This document shows, piece after piece, positions 13,662-21,887 of a stretch of DNA of 31,670 bases. The position numbers were made by a program, and so were the translations under genes. Numbering within the stretch: position 1 is the first letter of the stretch; each line of letters starts with the position of its first letter. The DNA comes from JACPDH01 sp051305935 (GTDB lineage Bacteria; Acidobacteriota; Thermoanaerobaculia; Gp7-AA8). The notes under the pieces are model-generated. The model made no database searches. It was not told where the DNA came from and saw only the letters and a list, made by a program, of their open reading frames with translations. The stretch lies in contig JBPPMG010000008.1 in the NCBI GenBank assembly GCA_051305935.1, positions 1 through 31,670 on the forward strand. The letters are read 5' to 3'.

Positions 13662-15500
13662 GTGCGGAAACTGAGTTGTCTCTTCGTGTTTTTGCTGTTG
13701 TCCGTTTCGGCGGGCGCAGCATCCCCGCGCCTGAAGGCCTCCGTCGATCCTGGTGTCGAGGCCGTGGTCACCTCCGAGCTTCAAATCGAGTTGCGTGTCC
13801 AGCCGAAGCCGTCTGAGGCGTGGTCGAAGCTCGCTCTGCGAATCACGGGCGACGGCGCGAACTGGAAGGCACTCGCGGAGTTCAACGGCACCGGTCCGAA
13901 GCTGTTGCGCGACCGCAAGGTGCGCGTTCCGTTCGGTCTCGTGAAGCCGAAGCTCCAGCGCGCCACGATGGCGGCGCTTTTCCCGCACGACCACGCGACC
14001 GAGTCGGGATGGCTGCACCGCGTCACGACGGGCAACACGGTCGAAGGCGAGCCCCTCTGGAACATCGCGGAGTGGTTCACGGGAGACGGCGCGAACTACG
14101 CATCGATCCGCGCGGTGAACGGGCGACAGCAGTTGTCGACGAAGCCCGGTGAGGTGATTCTCGTCCCGGCAGGGCTGCTCAGCGAGGCCTTTCTCTGGAG
14201 CGGGCCGACCAGGGCCGCGAAAGCGGAGGTGCCGGCAACTGCCGAAGACGACCCGCCGATCGCTCCCGTGGAATCGAACATCGTGTCTGTCCCGCCTGCG
14301 TCCGTCGCACTGGCGGTGGCGAGACGGCTCGAGCCCGCGTCGCTGCGGTACGTGCGAACGGGAGAGCGGCCGTACGCGACATATCGGCTGAAGAAAGGCG
14401 AGGCGCTCTACTCGTCGGTGGTCATTCGATTCACCGGACGCATCTTTGCCAGAGACGTCAACGAAGTCGTCGATCAACTCGTCGCGTTCAACGGGATCGG
14501 CGACGTCTCGAAGCTTCCGGTCGGATACGACGTCAGGATTCCGCTTGATCTGCTGCTTCCGGAGTATCGTCCGATCGACGATCCGCGGCGCGTCGACAAG
14601 GAGCGCGCGCGCAGGGAAAGCGCAAAACGAACCCCGCGAGTCGAGGCGAAGAACCTCGAGGGCGTGTACGTGATTCTCGATCCCGGCCACGGCGGTCGAG
14701 ACGTCGGTACGGAGCACAAGGGGATCTGGGAATCGAGCTACGTGTACGACGTCGTCTGCCGTCTGAGGAAGCGCCTCGAGGAGACGAGCGGCGCGAAGGT
14801 CTATGTCACGACCCGCTCGGCTTCGACGGGCTGCAAGATCCAGAATCGCGACAAGCTGAAGAACGTGACCGACCACCAGGTCATGACCACGCCGGTCTAT
14901 CCGCTGGAAGACTCCGTCGTCGGGGTGAATCTGCGCTGGTACCTGGCGAACTCGGTCTTCCGAAAGGTGTCGAAGAGCGCGCGGCCTGAGAAGGTCGTCT
15001 TTCTCTCGATTCATGCGGATTCTCTGCATCCCTCGATACGCGGATCGATGGCGTACGTTCCCGGGGAGCGGTTCGTGAAGGGGACGTTCCAGAAGTCCGG
15101 AGCGGTCTATCTGGCGCGCGCCGAGGTCAAGGAGAATCCCGTGGTCACGCACTCGAAAGAGGACGCGCTCTACGCAGAAGGGCTCTCCACCGAGTTGGCC
15201 GAATCGATCATCGGGTCCTTCGGCGCCGCGGGGCTCGAAGTCCACCCCTTCAATCCGGTTCGCGACAACGTCGTCCGCAACGGGCGCGAGTGGGTGCCCG
15301 CGGTCATCCGTTACAACAAGGTTCCGACCCGGGTCCTGCTCGAGATCTGCAACCTTGGAAACGCCGAAGATCGCGCGCAGATCCAGACACAGAAGAACCG
15401 CGAGGAGATCGCGGCCGCGATCCACCAGGGGATCGTCTCGCACTTCCGCGCGAAGGACGGAGACGAGTCGGAGACCGTCATGACGGTCGCGGGACGCTGA
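13662..15500 (+). CDS. Exported N-acetylmuramoyl-L-alanine amidase (LysM-like repeats plus Amidase_3)
   Basis: This protein has 612 residues from GTG at 13662. The start is chosen because AGGG at 13650-13653 precedes it by 8 nt and the product begins with a clean signal peptide (MRKLSCLFVFLLLSVSAGA, cut before ASP). GTG at 13647 would add five residues. Three LysM-like units follow at about residues 45-110, 120-190 and 245-300, each with '(F)TGDGANWKALAEFNG'-type helices and an 'ILVPAG/VRIP' strand. The Amidase_3 domain starts near residue 335. Its zinc ligands are H343 (DPGHGG), E357 (WESS) and H451 (SIHAD), and the catalytic glutamate is E561 (LLEICNLGN). AmiA/B/C-type enzymes cut the stem peptide from muramic acid during cell separation. 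The acid loop insert around 410-440 may gate the site. Confidence 0.9.
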   Translation: MRKLSCLFVFLLLSVSAGAASPRLKASVDPGVEAVVTSELQIELRVQPKPSEAWSKLALRITGDGANWKALAEFNGTGPKLLRDRKVRVPFGLVKPKLQRATMAALFPHDHATESGWLHRVTTGNTVEGEPLWNIAEWFTGDGANYASIRAVNGRQQLSTKPGEVILVPAGLLSEAFLWSGPTRAAKAEVPATAEDDPPIAPVESNIVSVPPASVALAVARRLEPASLRYVRTGERPYATYRLKKGEALYSSVVIRFTGRIFARDVNEVVDQLVAFNGIGDVSKLPVGYDVRIPLDLLLPEYRPIDDPRRVDKERARRESAKRTPRVEAKNLEGVYVILDPGHGGRDVGTEHKGIWESSYVYDVVCRLRKRLEETSGAKVYVTTRSASTGCKIQNRDKLKNVTDHQVMTTPVYPLEDSVVGVNLRWYLANSVFRKVSKSARPEKVVFLSIHADSLHPSIRGSMAYVPGERFVKGTFQKSGAVYLARAEVKENPVVTHSKEDALYAEGLSTELAESIIGSFGAAGLEVHPFNPVRDNVVRNGREWVPAVIRYNKVPTRVLLEICNLGNAEDRAQIQTQKNREEIAAAIHQGIVSHFRAKDGDESETVMTVAGR

Positions 15501-15514
15501 GGGGAAGTTCCGAC

Positions 15515-15520
15515 TATAAT
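15515..15520 (+). promoter_or_regulatory. Consensus -10 box just before ribH
   Basis: A perfect TATAAT lies 9 nt before the ribH GTG at 15530. No good -35 is seen at 17 nt. If used, transcription would start at about 15527-15530 and make a leaderless or nearly leaderless message. Confidence 0.45.
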
Positions 15521-15529
15521 GCGCCTCCC

Positions 15530-16003
15530 GTGACCGATCTTTTCAAGACGATCGAAGGAGAGATGGCGGCGGAAGGCCTCCGCTTCGCCATCGTCGCCAG
15601 CCGCTTCAACGACGAGATCGTCTCGGCGCTCGTCGAAGGGGCCGCGGACTGTCTCGGCCGCCACGGCGCCAGACCTGACGACGTTTCGATCTACCGCGTT
15701 CCCGGCGCGTTCGAGATTCCCCAGACCGTGGCGAAACTCGGCAGGCGCGGCGGACTCGACGCGATCGTCACTCTGGGCGCGCTGATCCGTGGGGAAACGC
15801 CCCACTTCGAGTTCATCTCCGCGCAGGTCACCAGCGACCTCTCACGCGTCGCGGATGATCTGGGAGTTCCCGTGAGCTTTGGGGTGATCACCTGCAATAC
15901 CATGGAGCAGGCGGTCGCCCGGACGCTCAAGGGGAGCAACAAGGGCTGGGAAGCCGCGCTCGCGGCGATCGAAATGGCGAACCTCTTCCGCAGGCTCGCG
16001 TAA
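15530..16003 (+). CDS. ribH: 6,7-dimethyl-8-ribityllumazine synthase
   Basis: This 157-residue protein has the full lumazine synthase pattern. RFAIVASRFNDEIVSALVEGA binds substrate, VPGAFEIPQTV holds the phosphate loop side, and IVTLGALIRGETPHFEFIS contains the catalytic histidine region. FGVITCNTMEQAVART and KGSNKGWEAALAAIEMANL follow. The usual 'GVLT..' and 'R.G.....K' residues are conserved, with a Cys in VITCNT. It joins the ribulose-derived butanone phosphate with the ribityl-pyrimidine in riboflavin synthesis. No other rib gene is nearby; ribH next to nusB is a common bacterial arrangement. GTG at 15530 lacks a Shine-Dalgarno, but the protein start fits the family. Confidence 0.95.
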   Translation: MTDLFKTIEGEMAAEGLRFAIVASRFNDEIVSALVEGAADCLGRHGARPDDVSIYRVPGAFEIPQTVAKLGRRGGLDAIVTLGALIRGETPHFEFISAQVTSDLSRVADDLGVPVSFGVITCNTMEQAVARTLKGSNKGWEAALAAIEMANLFRRLA

Positions 16004-16021
16004 GGCTCCGGAGCAATCGAC

Positions 16022-16432
16022 ATGGGCGCCCGACGCAAGGCACGAGAACTCGCACTCCAGATGCTCTTCCAGCACGACGTGGCCGGAAACGAGCCCGACG
16101 ACATCATCGAGACGTTCGAGGATATCCAGCGTGTTCGCCCCAACATCCGCGAGTTCGCCATCAGGGTCTTCCGCGGAACGCTCGAGAAGCAGGACGACAT
16201 CGACAAGATCGTCGTGGAACAGGCGGAGAACTGGCGGCTCTCTCGAATGCCGGTCGTCGACCGCAATCTGATCCGGATGGCTATCTACGAAATGATGTAC
16301 CTCGACGAGACGCCGAAGCTCGTGATTCTCGACGAAGCGATCGAGATTGCGAAGAGATACGGCACCGAAAAGTCGTCACAGTTCATCAACGGAATACTCG
16401 ACGGGGTCCTGAAACGCTACAATCTGGTCTGA
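16022..16432 (+). CDS. nusB: Transcription antitermination protein NusB
   Basis: This 136-residue all-helical protein is the normal length. It begins with the arginine-rich RNA-binding helix GARRKARELALQMLFQHD. It contains WRLSRMPVVDRNLIRMAIYEM and the C-terminal TPKLVILDEAIEIAKRYGTEKSSQFINGILD in consecutive pieces, both diagnostic for NusB. NusB with NusE (S10) binds boxA RNA and supports rRNA transcription. It follows ribH by 18 bp and is probably co-transcribed with it. GGAG about 8 nt before the ATG supports the start. Confidence 0.96.
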   Translation: MGARRKARELALQMLFQHDVAGNEPDDIIETFEDIQRVRPNIREFAIRVFRGTLEKQDDIDKIVVEQAENWRLSRMPVVDRNLIRMAIYEMMYLDETPKLVILDEAIEIAKRYGTEKSSQFINGILDGVLKRYNLV

Positions 16433-16452
16433 TACTGCGGCTGCCCATCGGC

Positions 16453-16484
16453 CGGCGTGGCGACCTGCACCGCCGGTGACGCCG
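16453..16484 (+). other. Strong stem-loop between nusB and the chemosensory cluster
   Basis: CGGCGT (16453-16458) pairs with ACGCCG (16479-16484), and GGCG (16459-16462) with CGCC (16471-16474). There is an 8-nt loop and a 4-nt bulge (GGTG). No T-run follows, so it is not a classical intrinsic terminator. It could be a Rho-assisted terminator, a processing site or an upstream regulatory hairpin for the gene at 16510. Confidence 0.4.
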
Positions 16485-16509
16485 TACTCGCGCGTGTGAG
16501 GAGAGTCCG

Positions 16510-18390
16510 TTGAGCCTTCTGGGGCGTCTCGAAGATCTGTCGCTGACAGACATCGTTCAGATCGTGTTCCTCAGCAGGAGAACCGGCGTCCTGGAGATCA
16601 TCGACTCGCGCGGCCGGCACTCGGTGATGTTCCAGCAAGGGCTCATCGTCAACGCGACCTCCCCGAAGAACCCCGACCTCGGCACGTATCTCCTTGCGGA
16701 AGGGATGATCGACGCGACGACGCTGCAGACGATGAAGGCGGCGGAGGACTCCGGCATCCCGCTCGGCACGGCGGTGATCGACATGAACGTGATCACGCCC
16801 GATGCGCTCTCCGAGGCGATTCGACTGCATATCCTCGACGTCATCACGCCGCTGCTCTCGAGCCGCGACGGTGAGTTCAACTTCATCCTGAGCGATTCGC
16901 TCACGGCGCTCGATATCGAGTACGAGCCGGAACGAATCTTCAAGGAGGGAGGCATCGCCCCCGCGAGGATTCTCGGGGAAGGCGAAAAGCTGAAGCCTCT
17001 GAAGGGGCTCGAAGACTCGATGCGCGCGGGCAAGGAGCTGCTCCGCGGCGGATCGACTCCGGCGTCCGCTCCGACCGGCCGCCTCGATCTGGGGTTGACC
17101 GATTCGGTGGCGCCGCCCGCGTCTGCTCCTGTCGCGCCGCCGCCGCTCTCGGCCGAGTTTGCGGCTCTCGAGGACGAGCCGTTCGATCTCGGCATGGACG
17201 CCGCGCTGGAAGCGCTCGCGCCGACACATTCGAAGCCGGCACCCGCGGAGCCTGCGCTCGAGACGCTCATCGAATCGCATCCGGCGGCCGAGGTCGTTTC
17301 CGAGCCGCCGCCGGAACCGGAGACGCCGAAGGGGCCGCCGACCGAGTTCAGGATCACCGAGCAGCCTGCGCACGACGGACAGGAAAGGCTCGTCGTGCTG
17401 TTTCAACAGGATCCGCTGCTGCGCGTCTCCGCCAGGCGGGCATTCACGCGCCGCGGAATCCCGACGGCCCAGTACGGATCGATCGAGGACACGCGCAGCG
17501 AGGTGCTGGAGCTGCTTCGCAAGAACCGTTTCTTCGTCACGTTCCTCGACCTGGGAGCTGTCACCGGCGACGGGCTCAGTCAGGCGCTCGCGCTGCTCCA
17601 GCAGATCAAGCAGCGCAATCACAGGCTTCCGGTCGTCGTGATCGACCGCGTGGCGGACCTTCGCCGCAGGCACGATTTGCTGAAGAGCGGCGCCGACCTC
17701 TACCTCACCAAGCCGGCGGAAGGGCACCTTCAGCCCGGGATGGTCGAGGAGCAGCTCGCGCTCTTTGCGGACGAGCTGGTGCTGTTCGCGCAGCGAGCAT
17801 TTTCCGAAATTCTCGAGCTGGGAGCGGGAACGGCCGAGGCGTCGTACCAGATCTCCGCGCAGGAGAAGGGCGAGCGCAACTCCCAGGTCCTGATGCAGCT
17901 GATCAACGAGTTGAGCGATCCGAACGACATCAGCCAGGTCTCTCAGACGATCCTGCGGCTCACGGGGCAGTACCTGGAGAGAGGCGCGATCTTCGCGGCC
18001 GCGACCGTTCATTTCGTCGGTGTCGGTGGGTTCGGTCCGACGGGAAGCTCAGGCGAGATGAACGATCGGGCGCGCGGGCTCAGAATCGAGCGCGCCGAGC
18101 CGTCGGTTCTTCATGACGTCGCCGTGGAGCGGAAGCAGCATCGCGGAAAGCTCCGAAAGACCGCCGGGAACGTGCGGCTGATCGAGGGGCTCGGATCGCT
18201 GATGCCGAGCGAGGTGCTGGTGCTTCCGATCCTCAACAGGGACGAGGTGGTCGGTATACTCTACGCAGACAACGCGGCGAACCGCGCGCCGATCGAAGAG
18301 GTTTCAGGGCTGGAGATTTTCCTCTCGCAGGCCGGATTCGCACTGCGAAACGCGATGATCGCAAACCGGGGGCGATTCGGACTCGAATGA
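16510..18390 (+). CDS. PATAN (DUF4388) - receiver - GAF-like multidomain regulator
   Basis: This 626-residue cytoplasmic protein has several domains. Residues 1-150 form a DUF4388/PATAN module (LEDLSLTDIVQIVFLSRRTGVLEI, then LAEGMIDATTL and DALSEAIRLHILDVI). A Pro/Ala-rich linker covers about 180-290. A receiver-like domain covers 295-405, with phosphoacceptor D347 (FLDLG) and K401 (LTKPA), but only one acid at the usual N-terminal acid pair. Residues 440-615 look GAF-like (ILRLTGQYLERGAIFAAA, VLVLPILNRDEVVGILYADN). PATAN-receiver proteins of cyanobacteria contact type IV pilus motor parts. It heads the chemosensory gene run and is a candidate output or input protein. The TTG start at 16510 is supported by GAGGAGAG at 16498-16505. 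Confidence 0.82.
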   Translation: MSLLGRLEDLSLTDIVQIVFLSRRTGVLEIIDSRGRHSVMFQQGLIVNATSPKNPDLGTYLLAEGMIDATTLQTMKAAEDSGIPLGTAVIDMNVITPDALSEAIRLHILDVITPLLSSRDGEFNFILSDSLTALDIEYEPERIFKEGGIAPARILGEGEKLKPLKGLEDSMRAGKELLRGGSTPASAPTGRLDLGLTDSVAPPASAPVAPPPLSAEFAALEDEPFDLGMDAALEALAPTHSKPAPAEPALETLIESHPAAEVVSEPPPEPETPKGPPTEFRITEQPAHDGQERLVVLFQQDPLLRVSARRAFTRRGIPTAQYGSIEDTRSEVLELLRKNRFFVTFLDLGAVTGDGLSQALALLQQIKQRNHRLPVVVIDRVADLRRRHDLLKSGADLYLTKPAEGHLQPGMVEEQLALFADELVLFAQRAFSEILELGAGTAEASYQISAQEKGERNSQVLMQLINELSDPNDISQVSQTILRLTGQYLERGAIFAAATVHFVGVGGFGPTGSSGEMNDRARGLRIERAEPSVLHDVAVERKQHRGKLRKTAGNVRLIEGLGSLMPSEVLVLPILNRDEVVGILYADNAANRAPIEEVSGLEIFLSQAGFALRNAMIANRGRFGLE

Positions 18391-18400
18391 GGCGGATTCT

Positions 18401-18784
18401 ATGAAGATACTCGTGGTTGAGGATTCGCCCTCGATGCGCGCCTACGTGACGACGCTCGTGGAAGGCTATCCGGATGCCGGCGACGTCGAGATCGTCGAGG
18501 CCTCGAGCGGGTTCGAGGCCTTGAAGGTGCTGCCGCATCACAAGCTCGACGCGATCCTGACCGACATCAACATGCCCGACATCAACGGGCTCGAGCTGGT
18601 CAGTTTCATCAAGAACCACCCGGTCTACAAGTCGATCCCGATCCTGGTGATCTCGACGGAATCGAGCGAGGAAGATCGCCGCAGGGCCGAGGCGCTCGGG
18701 GCCGAGGAGTACCTCGTGAAACCGTTCGCTCCCGAGGATCTTCTCGCGAAGCTGAGGCGGCTGCTCGGGAACGCGCCGTCATGA
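18401..18784 (+). CDS. CheY-like single-domain response regulator
   Basis: This 127-residue receiver domain stands alone, as in CheY. The acid pair E7-D8, phosphoacceptor D55 (LTDINMP), T86 and K107 (VKPF) are all present, so it should be phosphorylatable. It has no output domain, so it must act by binding another protein. It lies 10 bp after the PATAN regulator, and its stop overlaps the cheA start (ATGA), which pairs it directly with the kinase. It closely resembles the CheY at 28804-29187. Confidence 0.93.
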   Translation: MKILVVEDSPSMRAYVTTLVEGYPDAGDVEIVEASSGFEALKVLPHHKLDAILTDINMPDINGLELVSFIKNHPVYKSIPILVISTESSEEDRRRAEALGAEEYLVKPFAPEDLLAKLRRLLGNAPS

Positions 18785-20802
18785 CGAGGGACGACGATCG
18801 GGTCAAGGAAGAGTTCACCTCCGAGGCGGAGGAGCTTCTCGACGCCCTGTCGAACGACCTGGTCGAGTTCGAGACGCAGGGACGGAACGTCCGTCCCGAG
18901 CTGGTCAACAAGATCTTCCGCGAGGTCCACTCGCTCAAGGGCCTCGCCGGCATGCTTGGCTTCGTCCAGATCTCCGAGCTCTCGCACAACCTCGAGGACA
19001 TGCTCGACAAGCTCCGGATGGGGAAGGTCGAGATCTCGCGCGACCTGCTCGACCTGCTGTACGACTCGGTCGATAGCCTCAATCGCCTCGTGATCGCGAT
19101 CCACGACCCGCAGATGGAGGCGCTCGTCGACCTGCCCAAGCTGGCGAGCCGGATCCATGCGCTGGTCTCCTCGAAGGCGCCGGAGCAGAAGGGCGACCCG
19201 CTCGCCGATCTCGACATCGACGAGCAGACGAAGAAGTCGCTGACCGAGTACGAAGAGCACAGGCTCGTGGAGAACGTGAAGAACGGCCGGGCGATTTATT
19301 CGGTCAGCGTGACGTTCGACTTCGCCGACTTCGACGAGAAGCTCCGCGCCATCACGGGACGACTCACCGATACGGGTGAAGTGATCTCGACGCTGCCTGC
19401 GATCGACGCGAGCGGCGGCAACGGGATCTCGTTCCGGCTGCTCTACGGGTCGGATGCCGGCGAGGCGGCCGTCTCCGCGATGGCGGGCTCCGACGCCGCG
19501 GTCAAGCCTCTCCGCAAGGGCGTGTCGCGGCCCGCGGCGATCGAAGATGTCGTCATGGCCGAGCCTGGCGTCGAAGAGGACTTCACGCTGCGGTCGATGT
19601 CGCGAACGGTTAGGGTGGACATCGGAAAGCTCGACCACGTCATGAACATCGTCGGCGAGCTGATCATCGAGAAGAACCACCTCGACGGGGTCACCCGGTC
19701 GCTTCAGAACCAGCGGATGGTCTCGCACGAGCTGGTGAAGATTTCCCGGAACTTCGACCGCAAGCTGAACGAGCTCCAGAAGTCGGTGATCGAAACGCGC
19801 ATGGTGCCGATTGGCCAGATCTACTCCAAGCTGGGGCGCACGGTCCGCAAGGTCGCGCGGGAGCTGAAGAAAGAGATCGACCTGGTCCTTCGCGGCGAGG
19901 ACACGGAGCTCGACAAGATGATGGTCGAGCAGCTCACCGACCCGTTGATGCACATCATCCGCAACGCGATCGACCACGGTGTGGAAGCGCCCGAGGAGCG
20001 GATCGCGGCGGGAAAGCCTGCGACGGCGCGAGTGGTTCTCAACGCCTACCAGAAGGGCAACTCAGTCGTCATCGACGTGATCGACGACGGCCGCGGCATC
20101 GATCCCGAGAAGGTGCGCCAGGTCGCGCTCAAGCGCGGCCTCATCGGGCCGAAGGAATCGATCGACCTCACGCGCGCCATCGAGCTTCTCTTCACCCCCG
20201 GATTCTCGACCGCCGCGGAGGTGAGCGAGATCTCCGGCCGCGGCGTCGGGCTCGACGTGGTGAGGAAGAATCTCCAGGAGCTGAAAGGCTCGATCGACAT
20301 CGTCTCGGAGATCGGGAAAGGCTCGACGTTCCGGATCATGCTTCCGATCACGCTCGCCATCATCCAGGCGCTCGTGGTGCGTGCCGGCGACGAAAATTTC
20401 GCGATTCCCCTGACCTCGGTCGAGGAGTCGCTGCGAATTCGGGCTCGCGAGATCAGCACGGTCGAGCGGCGCGAGGTCTTCACACTCCGGAACTTCGCGC
20501 TTCCCCTCCTGCGCCTCTCGGACGCGTTCCAGGTGCGCGACGGACGCGACACGTCGTCGCCCGACACGAAATGGTTCGTCGTCGTCACGCGCGCGGGTGA
20601 GCGAATGGTCGGGATCCTGGTCGATGCTCTCGTGCGACAGCAGGAGATCGTGATCAAGTCGATCGGAGACCGTCTCAAGTCGATCCCGGGGATCGCCGGC
20701 GCGACGGAGATCGGCGAGAACGAGATCATCCTCGTGGTCGACGTGGGGTCGCTGATCGACAACTACGGGCCGACCGCACGCGGGATTCGAAGCGCTCGCT
20801 AA
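18781..20802 (+). CDS. cheA: CheA-type chemosensory histidine kinase
   Basis: This 673-residue kinase has the CheA domain order. The Hpt domain (about 1-110) has phosphorylated H50 in FREVHSLKGLAGMLGF. A P2-like alpha/beta region lies at about 150-245 (IYSVSVTFDFADFDEKL). The dimerisation helices start near 280 (RTVRVDIGKLDHVMNIVGELII). The HATPase has an N-box around N395 (HIIRNAIDHGVE), a G1 box at about 435 (DDGRGID) and a G2 box (ISGRGVGLDVVRKNL). A CheW-like P5 domain covers about 540-665. It phosphorylates CheY and CheB proteins under receptor control. There is one Hpt and no fused receiver, unlike FrzE or the Pil-Chp kinase. It is followed by a repeat-filled gap of 272 bp. Confidence 0.95.
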   Translation: MTRDDDRVKEEFTSEAEELLDALSNDLVEFETQGRNVRPELVNKIFREVHSLKGLAGMLGFVQISELSHNLEDMLDKLRMGKVEISRDLLDLLYDSVDSLNRLVIAIHDPQMEALVDLPKLASRIHALVSSKAPEQKGDPLADLDIDEQTKKSLTEYEEHRLVENVKNGRAIYSVSVTFDFADFDEKLRAITGRLTDTGEVISTLPAIDASGGNGISFRLLYGSDAGEAAVSAMAGSDAAVKPLRKGVSRPAAIEDVVMAEPGVEEDFTLRSMSRTVRVDIGKLDHVMNIVGELIIEKNHLDGVTRSLQNQRMVSHELVKISRNFDRKLNELQKSVIETRMVPIGQIYSKLGRTVRKVARELKKEIDLVLRGEDTELDKMMVEQLTDPLMHIIRNAIDHGVEAPEERIAAGKPATARVVLNAYQKGNSVVIDVIDDGRGIDPEKVRQVALKRGLIGPKESIDLTRAIELLFTPGFSTAAEVSEISGRGVGLDVVRKNLQELKGSIDIVSEIGKGSTFRIMLPITLAIIQALVVRAGDENFAIPLTSVEESLRIRAREISTVERREVFTLRNFALPLLRLSDAFQVRDGRDTSSPDTKWFVVVTRAGERMVGILVDALVRQQEIVIKSIGDRLKSIPGIAGATEIGENEIILVVDVGSLIDNYGPTARGIRSAR

Positions 20803-20810
20803 TAGGGCAG

Positions 20811-20976
20811 CCGAGAGGCGAAGGGCGAGAGGCGATGTGGCGCAGGCACTCCTGCCTGCGCGCGGCGCGAAGCGGCGCATTCCCTCGCCGGGCTGCGCGG
20901 ATCTCAGTCGCCTTCGGCGACGCGCAGGCAAGCGTGCCTGCGCCACACGCTGTTTGCACTCGCCCCTCGCCTCTCG
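20811..20976. repeat. Nested inverted repeat inside the chemosensory cluster
   Basis: The inner arms start TGTGGCGCAGGCA (20836-20861) and end TGCCTGCGCCACA (20922-20947). They differ only in the central few bases, and each arm is itself a small palindrome. The outer arms are purine-rich GAGAGGCGAAGGGCGAGAGGCG (as two GAGGCGA units, 20815-20821 and 20829-20835) and the pyrimidine-rich CGCCCCTCGCCTCTCG (20961-20976). The element fills most of the 272-bp gap between cheA and the ATPase gene. No ORF or tRNA is present. It may be a REP/MITE-like element. In the remaining 98 bp (20977-21074) I see no clear promoter. Confidence 0.7.
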
Positions 20977-21074
20977 TCCCGCCTCGTCCCGCCCCGCCCT
21001 CCTTCGATTCTCGGGTATCCTGATATGCTGCCTCAGAGGCAGGTGGGACTCGTTCCCGACAAACTCAAAGATCG

Positions 21075-21887
21075 ATGTTTCGCGAATTCTTCGGTTTCCG
21101 CGAGAAGCCGTTCGGCAAGACGCCGAACCCGGCATACCTCTACGAAAGCCCGCATCATCGCGAGGCTCTCGCGAGGCTGGAGTACGCCATCGAGGAGAAG
21201 GAGCTCGCGCTCCTCTACGGCGACGTGGGATCCGGCAAGACGACGATCTCACGCGCCCTGATCGACCGGATCGGCGGCGATCGCCAGGTCGTCCTGATCA
21301 TCAATCCGACCCTCTCGCCCGCCCAGCTGCTCCGCTCGATCGCGTCCGGCTTCGGCCTCACGCCCAAGCATCATCGCTCCGACCTGCTCGACCAGATCTA
21401 CACGAAGCTCTACGAGCTTTACGAGGAGAAGCGCGAGCCGGTCATCATCATCGACGAGGCGCAGCTGATCCCCAAGAAGGCGACGTTCGAGGAGATCCGG
21501 CTTCTGACGAATTTCCAGCTCGACGACGAGAACCTGCTGTCGATCGTGCTCATCGGGCAGCCTGAGCTCAAGGAGCGCCTGAGCCACCGCGCGTACCGTG
21601 CGCTTCGGCAAAGGATCGGAATCCAGTACTCTCTTCGGCCGCTCTCCGAGGAGGAGACCGTCAATTACGTGAATCACCGCATTCGCGTGGCCGGCGGAAG
21701 CGTGAATCCGTTTACGATGGAAGCGATGTCGGCGATGTTCCGCTACAGCGAGGGGATTCCGCGCGTGATCAACACCCTTGCGACGACCGCTTTGCTCGAC
21801 GCGTACGGCGACGAGTCGAGTACGATCGACGGCGAGAGAATTCTCGCCGCCGCGCGCGAGCACGGGCTCGACGGGGAGCAGGGCTGA
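21075..21887 (+). CDS. ExeA/GspA/MshM-like AAA ATPase
   Basis: This 270-residue protein starts MFREFFGFREKPFGKTPNPAYLY, the typical entry of ExeA-type ATPases. Walker A is GDVGSGKT (49-56), Walker B VIIIDEAQ (123-130), followed by a sensor-1 stretch IVLIGQPEL and the winged C-terminal helices (GIPRVINTLATTALL). Family members serve type II secretion (ExeA with ExeB, which adds a peptidoglycan-binding part), MSHA pili, and polysaccharide or transposition systems. This copy lacks the C-terminal membrane and peptidoglycan-binding parts of full-length ExeA. Its stop overlaps the CheW gene start (TGATG), so it is translationally tied to the chemosensory genes, which is unusual. Its role there is unknown. 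Confidence 0.88.
   Translation: MFREFFGFREKPFGKTPNPAYLYESPHHREALARLEYAIEEKELALLYGDVGSGKTTISRALIDRIGGDRQVVLIINPTLSPAQLLRSIASGFGLTPKHHRSDLLDQIYTKLYELYEEKREPVIIIDEAQLIPKKATFEEIRLLTNFQLDDENLLSIVLIGQPELKERLSHRAYRALRQRIGIQYSLRPLSEEETVNYVNHRIRVAGGSVNPFTMEAMSAMFRYSEGIPRVINTLATTALLDAYGDESSTIDGERILAAAREHGLDGEQG

Noticed and set aside
13530..15443. Minus-strand open frame of over 600 codons opposite the amidase gene
   Set aside because: The plus strand has a signal peptide and intact zinc-site residues; the minus-strand product is compositionally biased with no motif.
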